A stretch of DNA of 64,000 bases from Kineosporia sp. NBRC 101731 (lineage in GTDB: Bacteria > Actinomycetota > Actinomycetes > Actinomycetales > Kineosporiaceae), in NCBI RefSeq assembly GCF_030269305.1, contig NZ_BSTC01000003.1, positions 496,001-560,000 on the forward strand, read 5' to 3'. The notes below the pieces were generated by a model, which saw only the letters and a program-made list of their open reading frames with translations, did no database searches and was not told the DNA's origin. Each line of letters starts with the position of its first letter. Positions within the stretch are counted from its first letter, which is position 1. Shown one piece after another: positions 1 to 8,928 of the stretch. The translations under genes and the position numbers were made by a program.

Positions 1-909
1 GTCGGCGGCGGCCAGGTTGTCGGTCAGCTGGGTCTCGGTGCGGGCGCCGATGACCAGGGAGGTCACGCCGGGGCGGCCGAGCAGCCAGGCCAGGGCCACC
101 TGGGCGGCCGAGACGCCGTGCGTCTCGCCGGTTTCGACCAGGGCATCGACGATGTCGTAGAGCTTGGTCTCGTCGTGGACCGGGGGTTCGTTCCAGTCGC
201 CGAGGTGGCGTGAGCCCTCGGGGGCCGTGACGTCGCGGCGGTACTTGCCCGACAGCAGACCGCCGGCGAGCGGGCTCCAGACCAGGATGCCGAGGTCCTG
301 GTCGAGGGTGAGGGGGATGAGCTCGTCCTCGGCGTCGCGGGCCTGCAGCGTGTAGTGGATCTGCTGGGACACGTAGCGCTGGTAGCCCCGGGAGTCCGCG
401 GTGGCCAGAGCCTTCATCAGCTGCCAGCCGCTGTAGTTCGAGGCGCCGACGTAGCGGATCTTGCCCGCGCTGATCAGGCTGTCGAGAGCTTCCAGGGTCT
501 CCTCGAGCGGGGTCTGGCCGTCCCACTCGTGGATCTGGAACAGGTCGATGTAGTCGGTGCGCAGGCGCTTCAGGCTGCGCTCGACCGAACGGACGAGGTG
601 GTGGCGCGAGGCCCCGCCGTCGTTGGGACCGGGCCCCACGACCATCCGGGCCTTGGTGGCCAGCAGCACGTCGTCGCGACGCCCCTGCAGCACCTCCCCG
701 GTGATCTCCTCGCTGACCCCGTCGCTGTACACATCGGCGGTGTCGATCAGGTTCACACCCGCGTCCAGGGCCAGATCGATCTGGCGCCGGGCCGTTTCGA
801 CGTCGGTGTTGCCGACCGCGGAGAAGCCTCCCTTCCCGCCGAAGGTCATCGTGCCCATCGTCAATGTCGAGACGCGTAGCCCCGACCGTCCAAGTCGTCG
901 GTACTCCAT
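1..909 (-). CDS. Aldo/keto reductase (3' end outside window)
   Basis: This is an NAD(P)H-dependent aldo/keto reductase, a cytoplasmic (beta/alpha)8 barrel enzyme that reduces aldehydes or ketones. The protein begins MEYRRLGRSGLRVS and has the family's catalytic tetrad in order: Asp56 and Tyr61 (in DTADVYSDG), Lys86 (LLATKARM) and His127 (FQIHEWD). The later motifs YVGASNYSGWQL and WSPLAGGLLSGKY are typical of the YajO/general stress protein 69 branch. About 303 residues are visible and the C-terminus lies beyond base 1. The substrate cannot be told. The gene is transcribed away from the PAP2-like gene upstream, with a strong hairpin between the two. Confidence 0.9.
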   Translation of the reverse strand, partial: MEYRRLGRSGLRVSTLTMGTMTFGGKGGFSAVGNTDVETARRQIDLALDAGVNLIDTADVYSDGVSEEITGEVLQGRRDDVLLATKARMVVGPGPNDGGASRHHLVRSVERSLKRLRTDYIDLFQIHEWDGQTPLEETLEALDSLISAGKIRYVGASNYSGWQLMKALATADSRGYQRYVSQQIHYTLQARDAEDELIPLTLDQDLGILVWSPLAGGLLSGKYRRDVTAPEGSRHLGDWNEPPVHDETKLYDIVDALVETGETHGVSAAQVALAWLLGRPGVTSLVIGARTETQLTDNLAAAD

Positions 910-1111
910 GGATGACGACGCTACCTCGTCCTCATCCCCGCGCGTTCTGGGCTGCGGCCGCGACGAACGCGGTGACCGCTTCGCAGGCGATGTCCAGCAG
1001 ATCGTTTCCAGGGCGTCCGCTGACGGATGTGCTCGTGTTGGTGCTCAACCCGGAGGCGGAGCTGGGAGACGTCCGTACTTACGCCTTCGCCATCGGATAC
1101 CCCCTGTGAGC

Positions 1112-1172
1112 CCTCCATCAGTGGGGAAGATCCGTGCGCTGAGTCCGCACGGATCTTCCCCACTGATGGAGG
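1112..1172. terminator. Long perfect hairpin, probable terminator of the PAP2-like gene
   Basis: Two perfectly complementary 27-base arms (1112-1138 and 1146-1172) flank a 7-base loop. The structure begins 10 bases beyond the stop codon of the minus-strand gene at 1182-1802, which suits a transcription terminator. It has no T-tract, as is usual for high-GC actinobacterial terminators. The rest of the 910-1181 gap shows no convincing gene. Confidence 0.75.
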
Positions 1173-1181
1173 CGGCCGTCG

Positions 1182-1802
1182 TCAGCCGGTGAGCTCTCCG
1201 AACAGCCCCGCCGCCACCGCAGCCCCGAGCAGGAGCCCGGCTGCGACCTGGGCGGGGGTGTGGGCCCGGAGCCGGATGCGTGACCAGGCCACCGCGGTGG
1301 CGCCGACGACAGTGATCGCCGTGGTGGGCGTGCCCAGTTCGATCCCCAGACAGACGGTGCTGCCCGCGGCGACGGCCGCGTGCACCGAGATCTTCCAGAG
1401 CGTGGTGACGGCCAGGGTGGTGACCAGGCCCGCGGTCATGGCGATCACGAGGGCGCTCAGGGGTGTCGGGGCACCGGCGAGGGCCAGCACGGTGAGGCCC
1501 AGGATGATGGACGCGACGGCGGCGGTCAGGGGGATCAGCCGCTGTTCGCGGATGCGCACGTGGCGGTCGGTCCACCAGCCCCGGCGGATGCCGACGAGGA
1601 TCAGGGCGTAGGGCAGGCCCGGCGCGAAGAACAGGGTGAGCAGGCTCCAGCCCAGCCCGGCGACCAGGCCCGATTCCGAGCAGGCGACCACGAGCACGGT
1701 GAGGGTCACCAACTGGGCGGGCGCCAGGATGTCGGTGATCTGCCGGGCTGCGCGGTCGGTGGGGGATCGGACTTCGTGCTCGGCCTCGACAACCACGGGC
1801 AA
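1182..1802 (-). CDS. PAP2-like membrane phosphatase family protein
   Basis: A 206-residue integral membrane protein with about five or six hydrophobic segments. The C-terminal part carries a Ser-x-His pair (KISVHAAVAAG) followed by RIRLRAHTPAQVAAG, which resembles the second and third active-site blocks of the type 2 phosphatidic acid phosphatase (PAP2) superfamily. These enzymes remove phosphate from lipid phosphates at the membrane. The first block (KxxxxxxRP) is not clear, although HVRIREQRLIP at about residue 80 could correspond to it. The assignment is by family resemblance and the substrate is unknown. It is a single gene lying head-to-tail after the sugar ABC operon. Confidence 0.6.
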   Translation of the reverse strand: MPVVVEAEHEVRSPTDRAARQITDILAPAQLVTLTVLVVACSESGLVAGLGWSLLTLFFAPGLPYALILVGIRRGWWTDRHVRIREQRLIPLTAAVASIILGLTVLALAGAPTPLSALVIAMTAGLVTTLAVTTLWKISVHAAVAAGSTVCLGIELGTPTTAITVVGATAVAWSRIRLRAHTPAQVAAGLLLGAAVAAGLFGELTG

Positions 1803-1850
1803 AACGTTACTCGCCGGAACGATGAACAGGGCACCGGAGCCGGACCCATT

Positions 1851-1880
1851 CCTGGGGACCCGCGATCGCGGGTCCCCAGG
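1851..1880. terminator. 30-bp perfect palindrome ending the sugar ABC operon
   Basis: CCTGGGGACCCGCGA is followed immediately by its reverse complement, giving two 15-base arms. The palindrome starts 8 bases downstream of the chvE-like stop codon (minus strand), where an intrinsic terminator is expected. Confidence 0.75.
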
Positions 1881-1887
1881 CGGACGA

Positions 1888-2994
1888 CTACTTCGTGAGA
1901 GGTTCCAGCGTGGGGTCGTTGGCGTAGGCCTCGGCCGCGTTCTCCTTGGTCACGATGACCGGGGGGAGCAGGTACGAGGGGACGACCTTCTCGCCGTTGT
2001 CGTAGGAGTCGGTGTCGTTGACGGTCGGCTCCTGGCCGGCCTGCAGCGACTTGACCATGGTGAGGGTCTCGGCCACCAGCTTGCGGGTGTCCTTGTTGAT
2101 GGTCGAGTACTGCTCCCCGGCCATGATCGACTTCACCGACTCGACCTCGGAGTCCTGACCGGTCACGACCGGGATCGGCTTACCGGCGCCCTTGACCGAG
2201 GTGATGATTGCGCGGGCCAGGGTGTCGTTGGGCGACAGCACGCCGTCGACCTTCTTGTCCCCGCTGTAGGCCGAGGTCAGCAGCGAGTCCATGCGGGACT
2301 GGGCGTTCTCGGCCTTCCAGCCCTGGGTCGCGGTCTGCTTGATGTCGGTCTGCTTCGACCCGACGACGACGTCACCCTTGTCGATCGCCGGCTGCAGCAC
2401 GCTCATCGCGCCGTCGAAGAAGACCTTCGAGTTGTTGTCGTCCGGCGAGCCGGAGAACAGCTCGATCGTCCAGGGACCGTTGGGCTTCTTCTCCTTCATG
2501 CCGTCGAGCAGCGCCTGACCCTGCAACTCGCCGACCTTGAAATTGTCGAAGGCGATGTAGTAGTCGACGTCCTTGGTGTTGGTGATCAGCCGGTCGTAGG
2601 CGACCACCACGGCGCCGGACTCCTTGGCCTGGGCCACCTGGGTGGACAGCTGAGCCGCGTCGGTCGCGCCGATCACGATGACCTTGGCACCCTTGGTGAC
2701 CATCGCGGTGATCTGGGCCTGCTGGTCGGCCACCGTCGTGGACGCGCCGGCGTACTGCACGTCGGCCTGGAAACCCGCGTCTTTCAGGCCCTGGGTGAAC
2801 AGGTCGCCGGCCAGGACCCAGTTCTCCGACGTCTTGGCCGGCAGGGCCACGCCGATCAGCGAGTTCTGCGCGAAACCCTTCTCCGGTGCGGCGGAGTCGC
2901 TGCCGGTTTCGCCGTCGCGCTCGGAGCCGCAGGCGGTCAGGGCCAGTAGCGCCGCGGCGCCGACCAGGAGACCCTTGGTGAGTACGGTACGCAT
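1888..2994 (-). CDS. chvE: ChvE-like monosaccharide-binding lipoprotein of an ABC importer
   Basis: A 368-residue extracytoplasmic sugar-binding lipoprotein. It starts MRTVLTKGLLVG and has a lipobox ending at Cys22 (LTAC). I chose the ATG at 2994 rather than one six codons upstream because GGAGGG sits just ahead of it. The periplasmic-binding fold matches ChvE: ELFSGSPDDNNSK, FFDGAMSVLQP and VVTGQDSEVESVKSI are close to the motifs of Agrobacterium ChvE, which binds glucose, galactose, xylose and arabinose. The gene lies 24 bases after the permease and is the last gene of the ATPase-permease-binding protein operon. A mixed monosaccharide specificity is inferred from the family. Confidence 0.9.
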   Translation of the reverse strand: MRTVLTKGLLVGAAALLALTACGSERDGETGSDSAAPEKGFAQNSLIGVALPAKTSENWVLAGDLFTQGLKDAGFQADVQYAGASTTVADQQAQITAMVTKGAKVIVIGATDAAQLSTQVAQAKESGAVVVAYDRLITNTKDVDYYIAFDNFKVGELQGQALLDGMKEKKPNGPWTIELFSGSPDDNNSKVFFDGAMSVLQPAIDKGDVVVGSKQTDIKQTATQGWKAENAQSRMDSLLTSAYSGDKKVDGVLSPNDTLARAIITSVKGAGKPIPVVTGQDSEVESVKSIMAGEQYSTINKDTRKLVAETLTMVKSLQAGQEPTVNDTDSYDNGEKVVPSYLLPPVIVTKENAAEAYANDPTLEPLTK

Positions 2995-3018
2995 GCTGGG
3001 ATCACCCTCCATTGGGAA

Positions 3019-4308
3019 TCAGCTTGCTGTAGTTGCTTTGACGTCCTGCTGTGGGCCCTCGGGCAGTGCGGCGGGAGCAGGTCTGAAGGGGCGTGACAAG
3101 GTTCCTATGATCGAGAACCGCCCCTGGTTCTTGTTGTAGACGTCGAGAGCGACGGCGGCGAGCAGGAACAGGCCCTTGATGATCTGGACCATGTCGGAGC
3201 CGGTGCCGATGAGCTGCAGGCCGTTGCTCAGCACGGCCATCACCAGGCCACCGACGATCGAGCCGCTGATGGTGCCGAGGCCACCGGACACGGCGGCACC
3301 ACCGATGAACACCGCGGCGATGGCGTCCAGTTCCCAGCTCAGCCCGTCTTGCGGGCCGGAGGCGGCGGAGCGGGCCACGAAGATCATGCCGGCCAGTGCG
3401 GCCAGGATCGACATGTTCATCATGACCAGGAAGTTGACCCGCTTGAGCTTGACGCCGGACAGTTCCGCGGCCCGCGAGTTACCTCCGACGGCGTAGATGT
3501 AGCGGCCTCCCGCGGTGTTCCGCGTGTAGAACGAGTACGCGACGGCCAGGACCGCCAGGATGATGCCGGAGACGGGGAAGCTGGTACCCACCCGGCCCCC
3601 GGCGAAGCGCAGGGTGACGAAGACGATCAGGAGCAGCATCACGGCGATGCGCACGATCGAGATCCACAGCGGGGCGGGTTCGGCACCTTCCATCTGCCGG
3701 CGGACCTGACGGGCCCGCACTTCGCGCCACACCACGACGAGGCAGATGAACAGGCCCAGGAGCAGGGTCGGGTTGTTGTACCCGGTGTCCGGGCCCATCT
3801 CGGGAAGGTAGCCCGCGCCGATGTTACGGAACCCCTCCGGCACCGGCACGGTGTCGGCGTTGCCGATGTACTGGTTGCCGCCGCGGAACAGCAGCATCCC
3901 GGCGAGCGTGACGATGAACGCGGGCACCCCGATGTACGCGACCCAGAAGCCCTGCCAGGCGCCGATCAGGGCACCGACACCCAGGCCGAGCAGAACGCCC
4001 AGGGGCCAGGGCACGTCGTGCTCGGTGACCGCCTTGGCCACCACGATGCCGGTGAACGCCGCGACCGAGCCGACGGACAGGTCGATGTGGCCGGCGACGA
4101 TGACCATCAGCATGCCGATGGACAGGATCGAGATGTAGGCGTACTGCTGGGTGAGCGCGATCAGGTTGCCCGAGGTCAGGGTCAGGCCGTCGGTGCGGAT
4201 CTGGAAGAACAGCACGATCGCGGCCAGGGTGAAGATCATCCCGAACTGCCGGGCGTTCGACGTGTTGCCGCCGAAGAGGTTGCGCTGCAATTCCTTCAGA
4301 TAGCTCAT
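3019..4308 (-). CDS. mmsB: Multiple-monosaccharide ABC transporter permease
   Basis: A 429-residue membrane protein of the ribose/xylose-type (BPD_transp_2) permease family, with about ten or eleven hydrophobic segments. [23 protein letters not shown] near residue 65 is the family signature. A later stretch ([23 protein letters not shown]) is the usual cytoplasmic-loop motif that contacts the ATPase. The protein is longer than RbsC and matches the GguB/MmsB group that works with ChvE. Its start codon overlaps the stop of the ATPase gene by four bases (ATGA), so the two are translationally coupled. Confidence 0.9.
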   Translation of the reverse strand: MSYLKELQRNLFGGNTSNARQFGMIFTLAAIVLFFQIRTDGLTLTSGNLIALTQQYAYISILSIGMLMVIVAGHIDLSVGSVAAFTGIVVAKAVTEHDVPWPLGVLLGLGVGALIGAWQGFWVAYIGVPAFIVTLAGMLLFRGGNQYIGNADTVPVPEGFRNIGAGYLPEMGPDTGYNNPTLLLGLFICLVVVWREVRARQVRRQMEGAEPAPLWISIVRIAVMLLLIVFVTLRFAGGRVGTSFPVSGIILAVLAVAYSFYTRNTAGGRYIYAVGGNSRAAELSGVKLKRVNFLVMMNMSILAALAGMIFVARSAASGPQDGLSWELDAIAAVFIGGAAVSGGLGTISGSIVGGLVMAVLSNGLQLIGTGSDMVQIIKGLFLLAAVALDVYNKNQGRFSIIGTLSRPFRPAPAALPEGPQQDVKATTAS

Positions 4309-5849
4309 GGGGTGGGCATCCTCCTCGTCGAGGTCATCTTCTTCATCAGGATCTCGGGATCGGCGTCGGCACGGGCGATCTCACCGGTCACCGTGCCCTC
4401 CGACACGGTGTAGATGCGGTCGCACAGGCCGATCAGCTCGGGCAGCTCGGAGGAGATCACGATGACGCCCTTGCCCTGGTCGGCGAGCGCCTGGATGATC
4501 CCGTAGATCTCGTACTTGGCGCCGACATCGATGCCCCGGGTGGGCTCGTCGAGGATCAGCAGGTCGGGGTCGGTGAACATCCACTTGGCCAGCACGACCT
4601 TCTGCTGGTTGCCGCCGGAGAGCTTGACCACGCCCTCGTCGACGCTGGGGGCCTTGATCCGCAGACTCTTCCGGTACTCCTCGGCCTCGTGGTACTGGCT
4701 GGAGCGGTCGAGCACGCCCCGGCGGGTGATCTTGCGCAGTTTGGCCGACACCACCGACGTCTTGATGTCGTCGAGCAGGTTCAGGCCGATGGCCTTGCGG
4801 TCTTCGCTGACGTAGGCCAGGCCGTGTTTGATCGCGTCGGCGACGGACTTCAGCTCGACCGGCCTGCCGTCCTTGATGATCTGACCGCTGAGGAAGATCC
4901 CGTACGAGCGGCCGAACAGGCTCATCGCCAGCTCAGTGCGCCCGGCGCCCATCAGACCTGCGAAACCGACAATCTCGCCGTGCCTTACGGTGAAGTTGGA
5001 GCCCTTGCAGACGAGTCGCTCGGTGGAGACGGGGTGGCGCACGGTCCAGTCCCGGACCTCGAAGAACACCTCGCCGATGTGCGGGGTGTGATCGGGGAAG
5101 CGGCTGTTCAGCTCGCGTCCGACCATGCCGCGCACGATGCGGTCCTCGTTCGCGCCGTCGGTGGCCACGTCGATGGTCTCGATCGTGCGGCCGTCGCGCA
5201 GGATCGTGATCGAGTCGGCGATCGCCTCGATCTCGTTCAGCTTGTGCGAGATCATGATCGAGGTGATCCCGCGCTGTTTGAAGCCTTTCAGCAGGTCGAG
5301 CAGGTGCCGGGAGTCGTTCTCGTTCAGGGCGGCCGTCGGCTCGTCGAGGATCAGCAGCTTCACGTCCTTGGCGAACGCCTTCGCGATCTCGACGAGCTGC
5401 TGCTTGCCCACACCGATGTCCTTGACCAGGGTGTCGGGGTCGTCTTTCAGGCCGACCATCGACATCAGCTCCAAGGCTCTGCGGTTGGCCGCTGTCCAGT
5501 CGATCCGGCCCAGGCGGCGGGGTTCGTTCCCGAGGAAGATGTTCTCGGTGATCGACATGCCCGGCACCAGGGCGAGTTCCTGGTGGATGATCACGATTCC
5601 CGCGCGCTCACTGCTGCGGATGTCCGAGAACCGGGTCTGCGATCCCTGGTAGACGATGGCCCCGGTGTAGGTGCCGTAGGGGTAGACCCCGCTGAGAACC
5701 TTCATCAGCGTTGACTTCCCGGCGCCGTTCTCGCCGCAGATGGCGTGGATCTCGCCGGGCCGGACCACCAGGTTCACATCCGCGAGGGCTTTGACTCCCG
5801 GGAAGTCCTTGGTGATCGAGCGCATCTCCAGAAGTGGAGCCGCATCCAT
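4305..5849 (-). CDS. mmsA: Multiple-monosaccharide ABC transporter ATPase (double domain)
   Basis: A 514-residue sugar importer ATPase with two nucleotide-binding domains. Domain 1 has Walker [10 protein letters not shown] (about residues 39-47) and Walker [12 protein letters not shown]. Domain 2 has the degenerate Walker [10 protein letters not shown] normal for this family, then signature LSGGNQQ and Walker [13 protein letters not shown]. The start at 5849 is chosen because GGAGGAGAC precedes that ATG and homology begins at [17 protein letters not shown]. An in-frame upstream extension to 5954 has no such site. It is the first gene of the operon, expressed from a promoter about 120 bases upstream and probably controlled by the divergent ROK protein. 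Confidence 0.92.
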   Translation of the reverse strand: MDAAPLLEMRSITKDFPGVKALADVNLVVRPGEIHAICGENGAGKSTLMKVLSGVYPYGTYTGAIVYQGSQTRFSDIRSSERAGIVIIHQELALVPGMSITENIFLGNEPRRLGRIDWTAANRRALELMSMVGLKDDPDTLVKDIGVGKQQLVEIAKAFAKDVKLLILDEPTAALNENDSRHLLDLLKGFKQRGITSIMISHKLNEIEAIADSITILRDGRTIETIDVATDGANEDRIVRGMVGRELNSRFPDHTPHIGEVFFEVRDWTVRHPVSTERLVCKGSNFTVRHGEIVGFAGLMGAGRTELAMSLFGRSYGIFLSGQIIKDGRPVELKSVADAIKHGLAYVSEDRKAIGLNLLDDIKTSVVSAKLRKITRRGVLDRSSQYHEAEEYRKSLRIKAPSVDEGVVKLSGGNQQKVVLAKWMFTDPDLLILDEPTRGIDVGAKYEIYGIIQALADQGKGVIVISSELPELIGLCDRIYTVSEGTVTGEIARADADPEILMKKMTSTRRMPTP

Positions 5850-5970
5850 GTCTCCTCCAAGGCCGCGGCCATGGTGGCCGTTTCGGCTCAGCGGGTGATC
5901 GTCCGTGATCATCCGTCGCCGGTGACCGCTTGACGACCGTTCCCCGCCCAACACTCACCGACTGCTGCCG

Positions 5971-6001
5971 AACACTAAATTCAATTGATTTACTAAGTCA
6001 A
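5971..6001 (-). promoter_or_regulatory. Promoter and candidate ROK operator for the sugar ABC operon
   Basis: An AT-rich patch in otherwise GC-rich DNA. Reading the minus strand, TTGACT (5996-6001) and TAGTGT (5972-5977) form -35 and -10 boxes with an 18-base spacer. The spacer holds the palindrome TCAATTGA, flanked by partly mirrored CTAAAT/ATTTAC blocks, a plausible site for the divergent ROK regulator. Promoter assignment is by motif; operator assignment is inference. Confidence 0.6.
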
Positions 6002-6059
6002 CGGCGTCTGGACCCATGTCGGCGAACGTGAGACGAACGGTAACGGGAGACGTGGTCGC

Positions 6060-7295
6060 GTGCGGCAGACAGGAACCAATCTCTCCAAAGTCGCTCAGTA
6101 CAACCGGGCCGTGGTGCTGGATCAGATCCGGTTCGCGGACGGCATCAGCCGGGTGGAGATCGCCCAGCTCACAGGCCTGACACCGCAGACGGTTTCGGGA
6201 ATCGTGCGCCGGTTCATCGCGGAGGGCGTCGTCCGGGAGGACGGGTCAGGGCGCTCCAGCGGTGGCAAGCCGCGAACGCGGCTGCTGGTCAATGCTTCGG
6301 CCGGCCGGGCGGTCGGTGTGCACTTCGACCCGGCCGAGTTGTCGTGTGTCGTGGTGGACCTTCTGGGTACTCCGCTGGGGAGCCTGCGGCGCCCGACCCC
6401 TCCGGACGCCGACCCGGCCCTGATCGCGGCGGCGGTGGCCGAATTGGTGGACGAAGTGCTGGTGGCCGCGGGTGTCACGCGCGAGGAGGTTCTCGGGCTG
6501 GGCATCGTCACACCAGGGCCGATCGACCACGGTCGCGGCCTGCTGATGGCCCCGCCGCAGCTGGCCGGCTGGACCCGGGTACCGTTGGGACGTCTGGTCG
6601 CCGAGGCGACCGGCCTGCCGGTGACCCTCGAGAACGACGCGACCGCGGCCGCGATCGGTGAACGCTGGGCCGGGGCCGGTCGGGGCGTCGCGAATTTCGC
6701 CTACGTCTTTCTCGGCACCGGTGTCGGCGGCGGGCTCGTGCTGGGGCATCAGGTGTATCGCGGCGGCTCGATGAACGCCGCCGAGTTCGGGCACACCTCG
6801 GTCCGTCCCGACGGGCCCCTCTGCTACTGCGGGAACACCGGATGCCTGGAGACGCTGGTCAGCCCGGCGGCGGTGGTGGCCGACGTGCGGCGGCGCCTGG
6901 CGGCGGGTGGGGGAGCGGACTCGGTGTTGTCGTGCGGCGGCGATCCGCAGGCTCTCACTCACGATGCGGTGTACCGGGCTGCGGCCGGCGGTGACCGGTT
7001 CGCCGCCAAGATCGCCGACGAGGCGGCCGAGCACGTCGCCACCGTGGTGGTGAACGTGGTGAACATCGTCGACGTCGAACTCGTGGTGCTGGGTGGCTTG
7101 GGTATCCGGCACGTCGAGGACCGGTTCCGGCGCACGGTGGAACGAGCTCTGCGCACGCGTCCGCTGGCCCGGCAGATCCGCACCGCCCGGGTCGAGCTGT
7201 CACCGCTGGTCCAGGACGGCGCCGCGATCGGTGGGGCCGCGCTGGTGCTCTACGCCACCTACTCACCGCAGGTGTCGGCGCTGCTCTCGTTGTGA
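6060..7295 (+). CDS. ROK-family transcriptional repressor of the sugar ABC operon
   Basis: A 411-residue ROK protein: an N-terminal winged helix-turn-helix (about residues 30-52, SRVEIAQLTGLTPQTVSGIV) fused to a sugar-kinase-like domain. The ROK zinc motif is present as CYCGNTGCLE, along with GVGGGLVLG and the ENDATAAAIGE segment. Such proteins (XylR/NagC type) bind a sugar and release their operator. It is divergent from the ChvE-type importer and shares its promoter region, so it probably represses that operon and itself. The start is a GTG with no strong ribosome site, and the exact N-terminus is uncertain by a few residues. Confidence 0.88.
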   Translation: MRQTGTNLSKVAQYNRAVVLDQIRFADGISRVEIAQLTGLTPQTVSGIVRRFIAEGVVREDGSGRSSGGKPRTRLLVNASAGRAVGVHFDPAELSCVVVDLLGTPLGSLRRPTPPDADPALIAAAVAELVDEVLVAAGVTREEVLGLGIVTPGPIDHGRGLLMAPPQLAGWTRVPLGRLVAEATGLPVTLENDATAAAIGERWAGAGRGVANFAYVFLGTGVGGGLVLGHQVYRGGSMNAAEFGHTSVRPDGPLCYCGNTGCLETLVSPAAVVADVRRRLAAGGGADSVLSCGGDPQALTHDAVYRAAAGGDRFAAKIADEAAEHVATVVVNVVNIVDVELVVLGGLGIRHVEDRFRRTVERALRTRPLARQIRTARVELSPLVQDGAAIGGAALVLYATYSPQVSALLSL

Positions 7296-7375
7296 CCTCG
7301 CGGTGATCTCGCGGGGATCAGTGGCTGATCGCCTGCGGCCTTGCGCGAAATGGCCGGAAGTGGGAACGTCCTCGC

Positions 7376-7457
7376 AGAGACACGGGGTGCCCCTACCAAG
7401 GGGGGCTGAGATGAGACCCGTCGAACCTGATCTAGTTTGCACTAGCGAAGGGATGTC
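7376..7457 (+). ncRNA. TPP riboswitch (THI element)
   Basis: The segment contains the hallmarks of the thiamine pyrophosphate riboswitch: ACGGGGTGCCC, then GGCTGAGATGAGACCC, GAACCTGATCTAGTT and GCGAAGGGA. It lies directly before thiM. The 3' strand of the closing helix includes the purine-rich AAGGGA (about 7448-7453), which is also the ribosome site for the ATG at 7463. Thiamine pyrophosphate binding would therefore be expected to block translation of the thi operon. Confidence 0.95.
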
Positions 7458-7462
7458 TTCGG

Positions 7463-8281
7463 ATGACGGATTTTGCCGTACCCGAGAACACCGTTGTGAC
7501 GGCCACGGCCGAGCTCCTGACCCGGGTCAGGCGGCAGACGCCGCTGGTCCAGTGCATCACCAATGACGTGGTGGTGAATTTCACCGCGAACGTGCTGCTG
7601 GCCCTCGGCGCGGCTCCGGCCATGGTCGATATTCCCGAGGAGTCGGGCCTTTTCGCTCAGGCGGCCGGTGGTGTGCTGATCAATCTCGGCACCCCGCACG
7701 CCGAGCGGCGGGCGGCGATGGAGGTGGCGGCCGCGTCGGCGCAACAGGCGGGTACCCCCTGGGTGCTCGACCCGGTTGCCATCGGCTCCTTGCCGGTGCG
7801 CACCGAATTGGCCCACCGGCTCTACGATGTGGGCCCTACGATCGTGCGCGGCAACGCCTCCGAGATTCTCGCGCTGGCCGGTTCCGGTGCGGGTGGGCGC
7901 GGGGTCGATGCCACGTCCACGGTCGATGACGCGGCCCGGGCGGCCGGTGACATTGCCCGGAAGACAGGCGGAGTCGTCGCGGTATCCGGTCCCGTCGACC
8001 TGATCACCGATGGCCGCCGCAGCGTGCGTCTGGCCAACGGGCACGAATGGCTGACACGGGTCACCGGGGGTGGTTGCGCGCTGGGGGCGGTGATGGCGGC
8101 CTTCGCCGCGGTCGATCCCGACGCCTTCGCCGCGACCACGGCCGCGGTACTCGCCTACACGGTGGCGGCCGAGCAGGCCGCCGCGGTGGCCGGTGGGCCA
8201 GGCTCTTTCGCTGTCGCGTTCCTCGATGCGCTGTCCTCGGTCACGGGTGACGACGTCGAGCGTCTGGCGCGCGTGTCATGA
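7463..8281 (+). CDS. thiM: Hydroxyethylthiazole kinase
   Basis: A 272-residue kinase that phosphorylates 4-methyl-5-(2-hydroxyethyl)thiazole with ATP in thiamine salvage. Family motifs run in order: [21 protein letters not shown] near the N-terminus, [24 protein letters not shown], and the C-terminal anion-hole GGGCALGA with the catalytic Cys. It is the first gene after the TPP riboswitch and overlaps thiE by four bases, so supply of the thiazole and its coupling to the pyrimidine are co-regulated. Confidence 0.95.
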   Translation: MTDFAVPENTVVTATAELLTRVRRQTPLVQCITNDVVVNFTANVLLALGAAPAMVDIPEESGLFAQAAGGVLINLGTPHAERRAAMEVAAASAQQAGTPWVLDPVAIGSLPVRTELAHRLYDVGPTIVRGNASEILALAGSGAGGRGVDATSTVDDAARAAGDIARKTGGVVAVSGPVDLITDGRRSVRLANGHEWLTRVTGGGCALGAVMAAFAAVDPDAFAATTAAVLAYTVAAEQAAAVAGGPGSFAVAFLDALSSVTGDDVERLARVS

Positions 8282-8928
8282 CCGCACCCGACCTCAGTCT
8301 CTATCTGGTCACCGACGCCGCATGTGCCCGGAGGGCCGGGATCTCCCTGCCCGATCTGGTCGTGGCGGCCGCCTCCGGGGGCGTCACCACCGTTCAGGTG
8401 CGGGAGAAGGACCAGCCCGCGGGGATTTTCCTGCGTACCGTGCTGGAGATCGGGCAGGTGCTGCCGGAAGGCGTGACCCTGCTGGTCAACGACCGCGTCG
8501 ACGTGTACCTCGCGGCCCGCGACCTCGGCGCTCCGGTCGCCGGGGTGCACCTGGGGCAGAAGGATCTGCCCGCGGCCAGTGCCCGGGACCTGATCGGGCC
8601 GGACGCCGTGCTGGGTGTCAGTGCCTCCCATCCGGACCAGTTGACGGCTGCCGCAGCCAGTTCCGCACGCGTGGACTATGTCGGTATCGGGGTGCTGAGG
8701 GCCACGGCGACCAAGTCCGACGCCCCGGAGCCCCTGGGGGTCGACGGGATGCGGGAGCGAGCGAAACTGTCTGCCCTGCCGGCGGTCGCGATCGGTGGCA
8801 TCCAGATCGCCGACGCCGCCGCGCTGAGTGGCAGCGACCTGGCGGGAGTGGCTGTGGTCAGCGGGATCTGCGCCGCGAGCGACCCGGCCGCGGCTGCCGC
8901 CTCCTACCGGGCCGCGTGGGCGGCATGA
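8278..8928 (+). CDS. thiE: Thiamine-phosphate synthase
   Basis: A 216-residue TIM-barrel enzyme that joins hydroxymethylpyrimidine pyrophosphate to thiazole phosphate, giving thiamine phosphate. Typical motifs are [43 protein letters not shown] and [18 protein letters not shown], ending with AIGGI and GVAVVSGI. It overlaps thiM upstream and thiD downstream by four bases each, so the three genes form a tightly coupled unit under the TPP riboswitch. Confidence 0.95.
   Translation: MTAPDLSLYLVTDAACARRAGISLPDLVVAAASGGVTTVQVREKDQPAGIFLRTVLEIGQVLPEGVTLLVNDRVDVYLAARDLGAPVAGVHLGQKDLPAASARDLIGPDAVLGVSASHPDQLTAAAASSARVDYVGIGVLRATATKSDAPEPLGVDGMRERAKLSALPAVAIGGIQIADAAALSGSDLAGVAVVSGICAASDPAAAAASYRAAWAA

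Noticed and set aside
864-1109. A plus-strand 81-codon frame between the aldo/keto reductase and the hairpin
   Set aside because: It overlaps the reductase start, has no ribosome site and has no recognisable similarity. Its end (AFAIGYPL) is curious but not enough.
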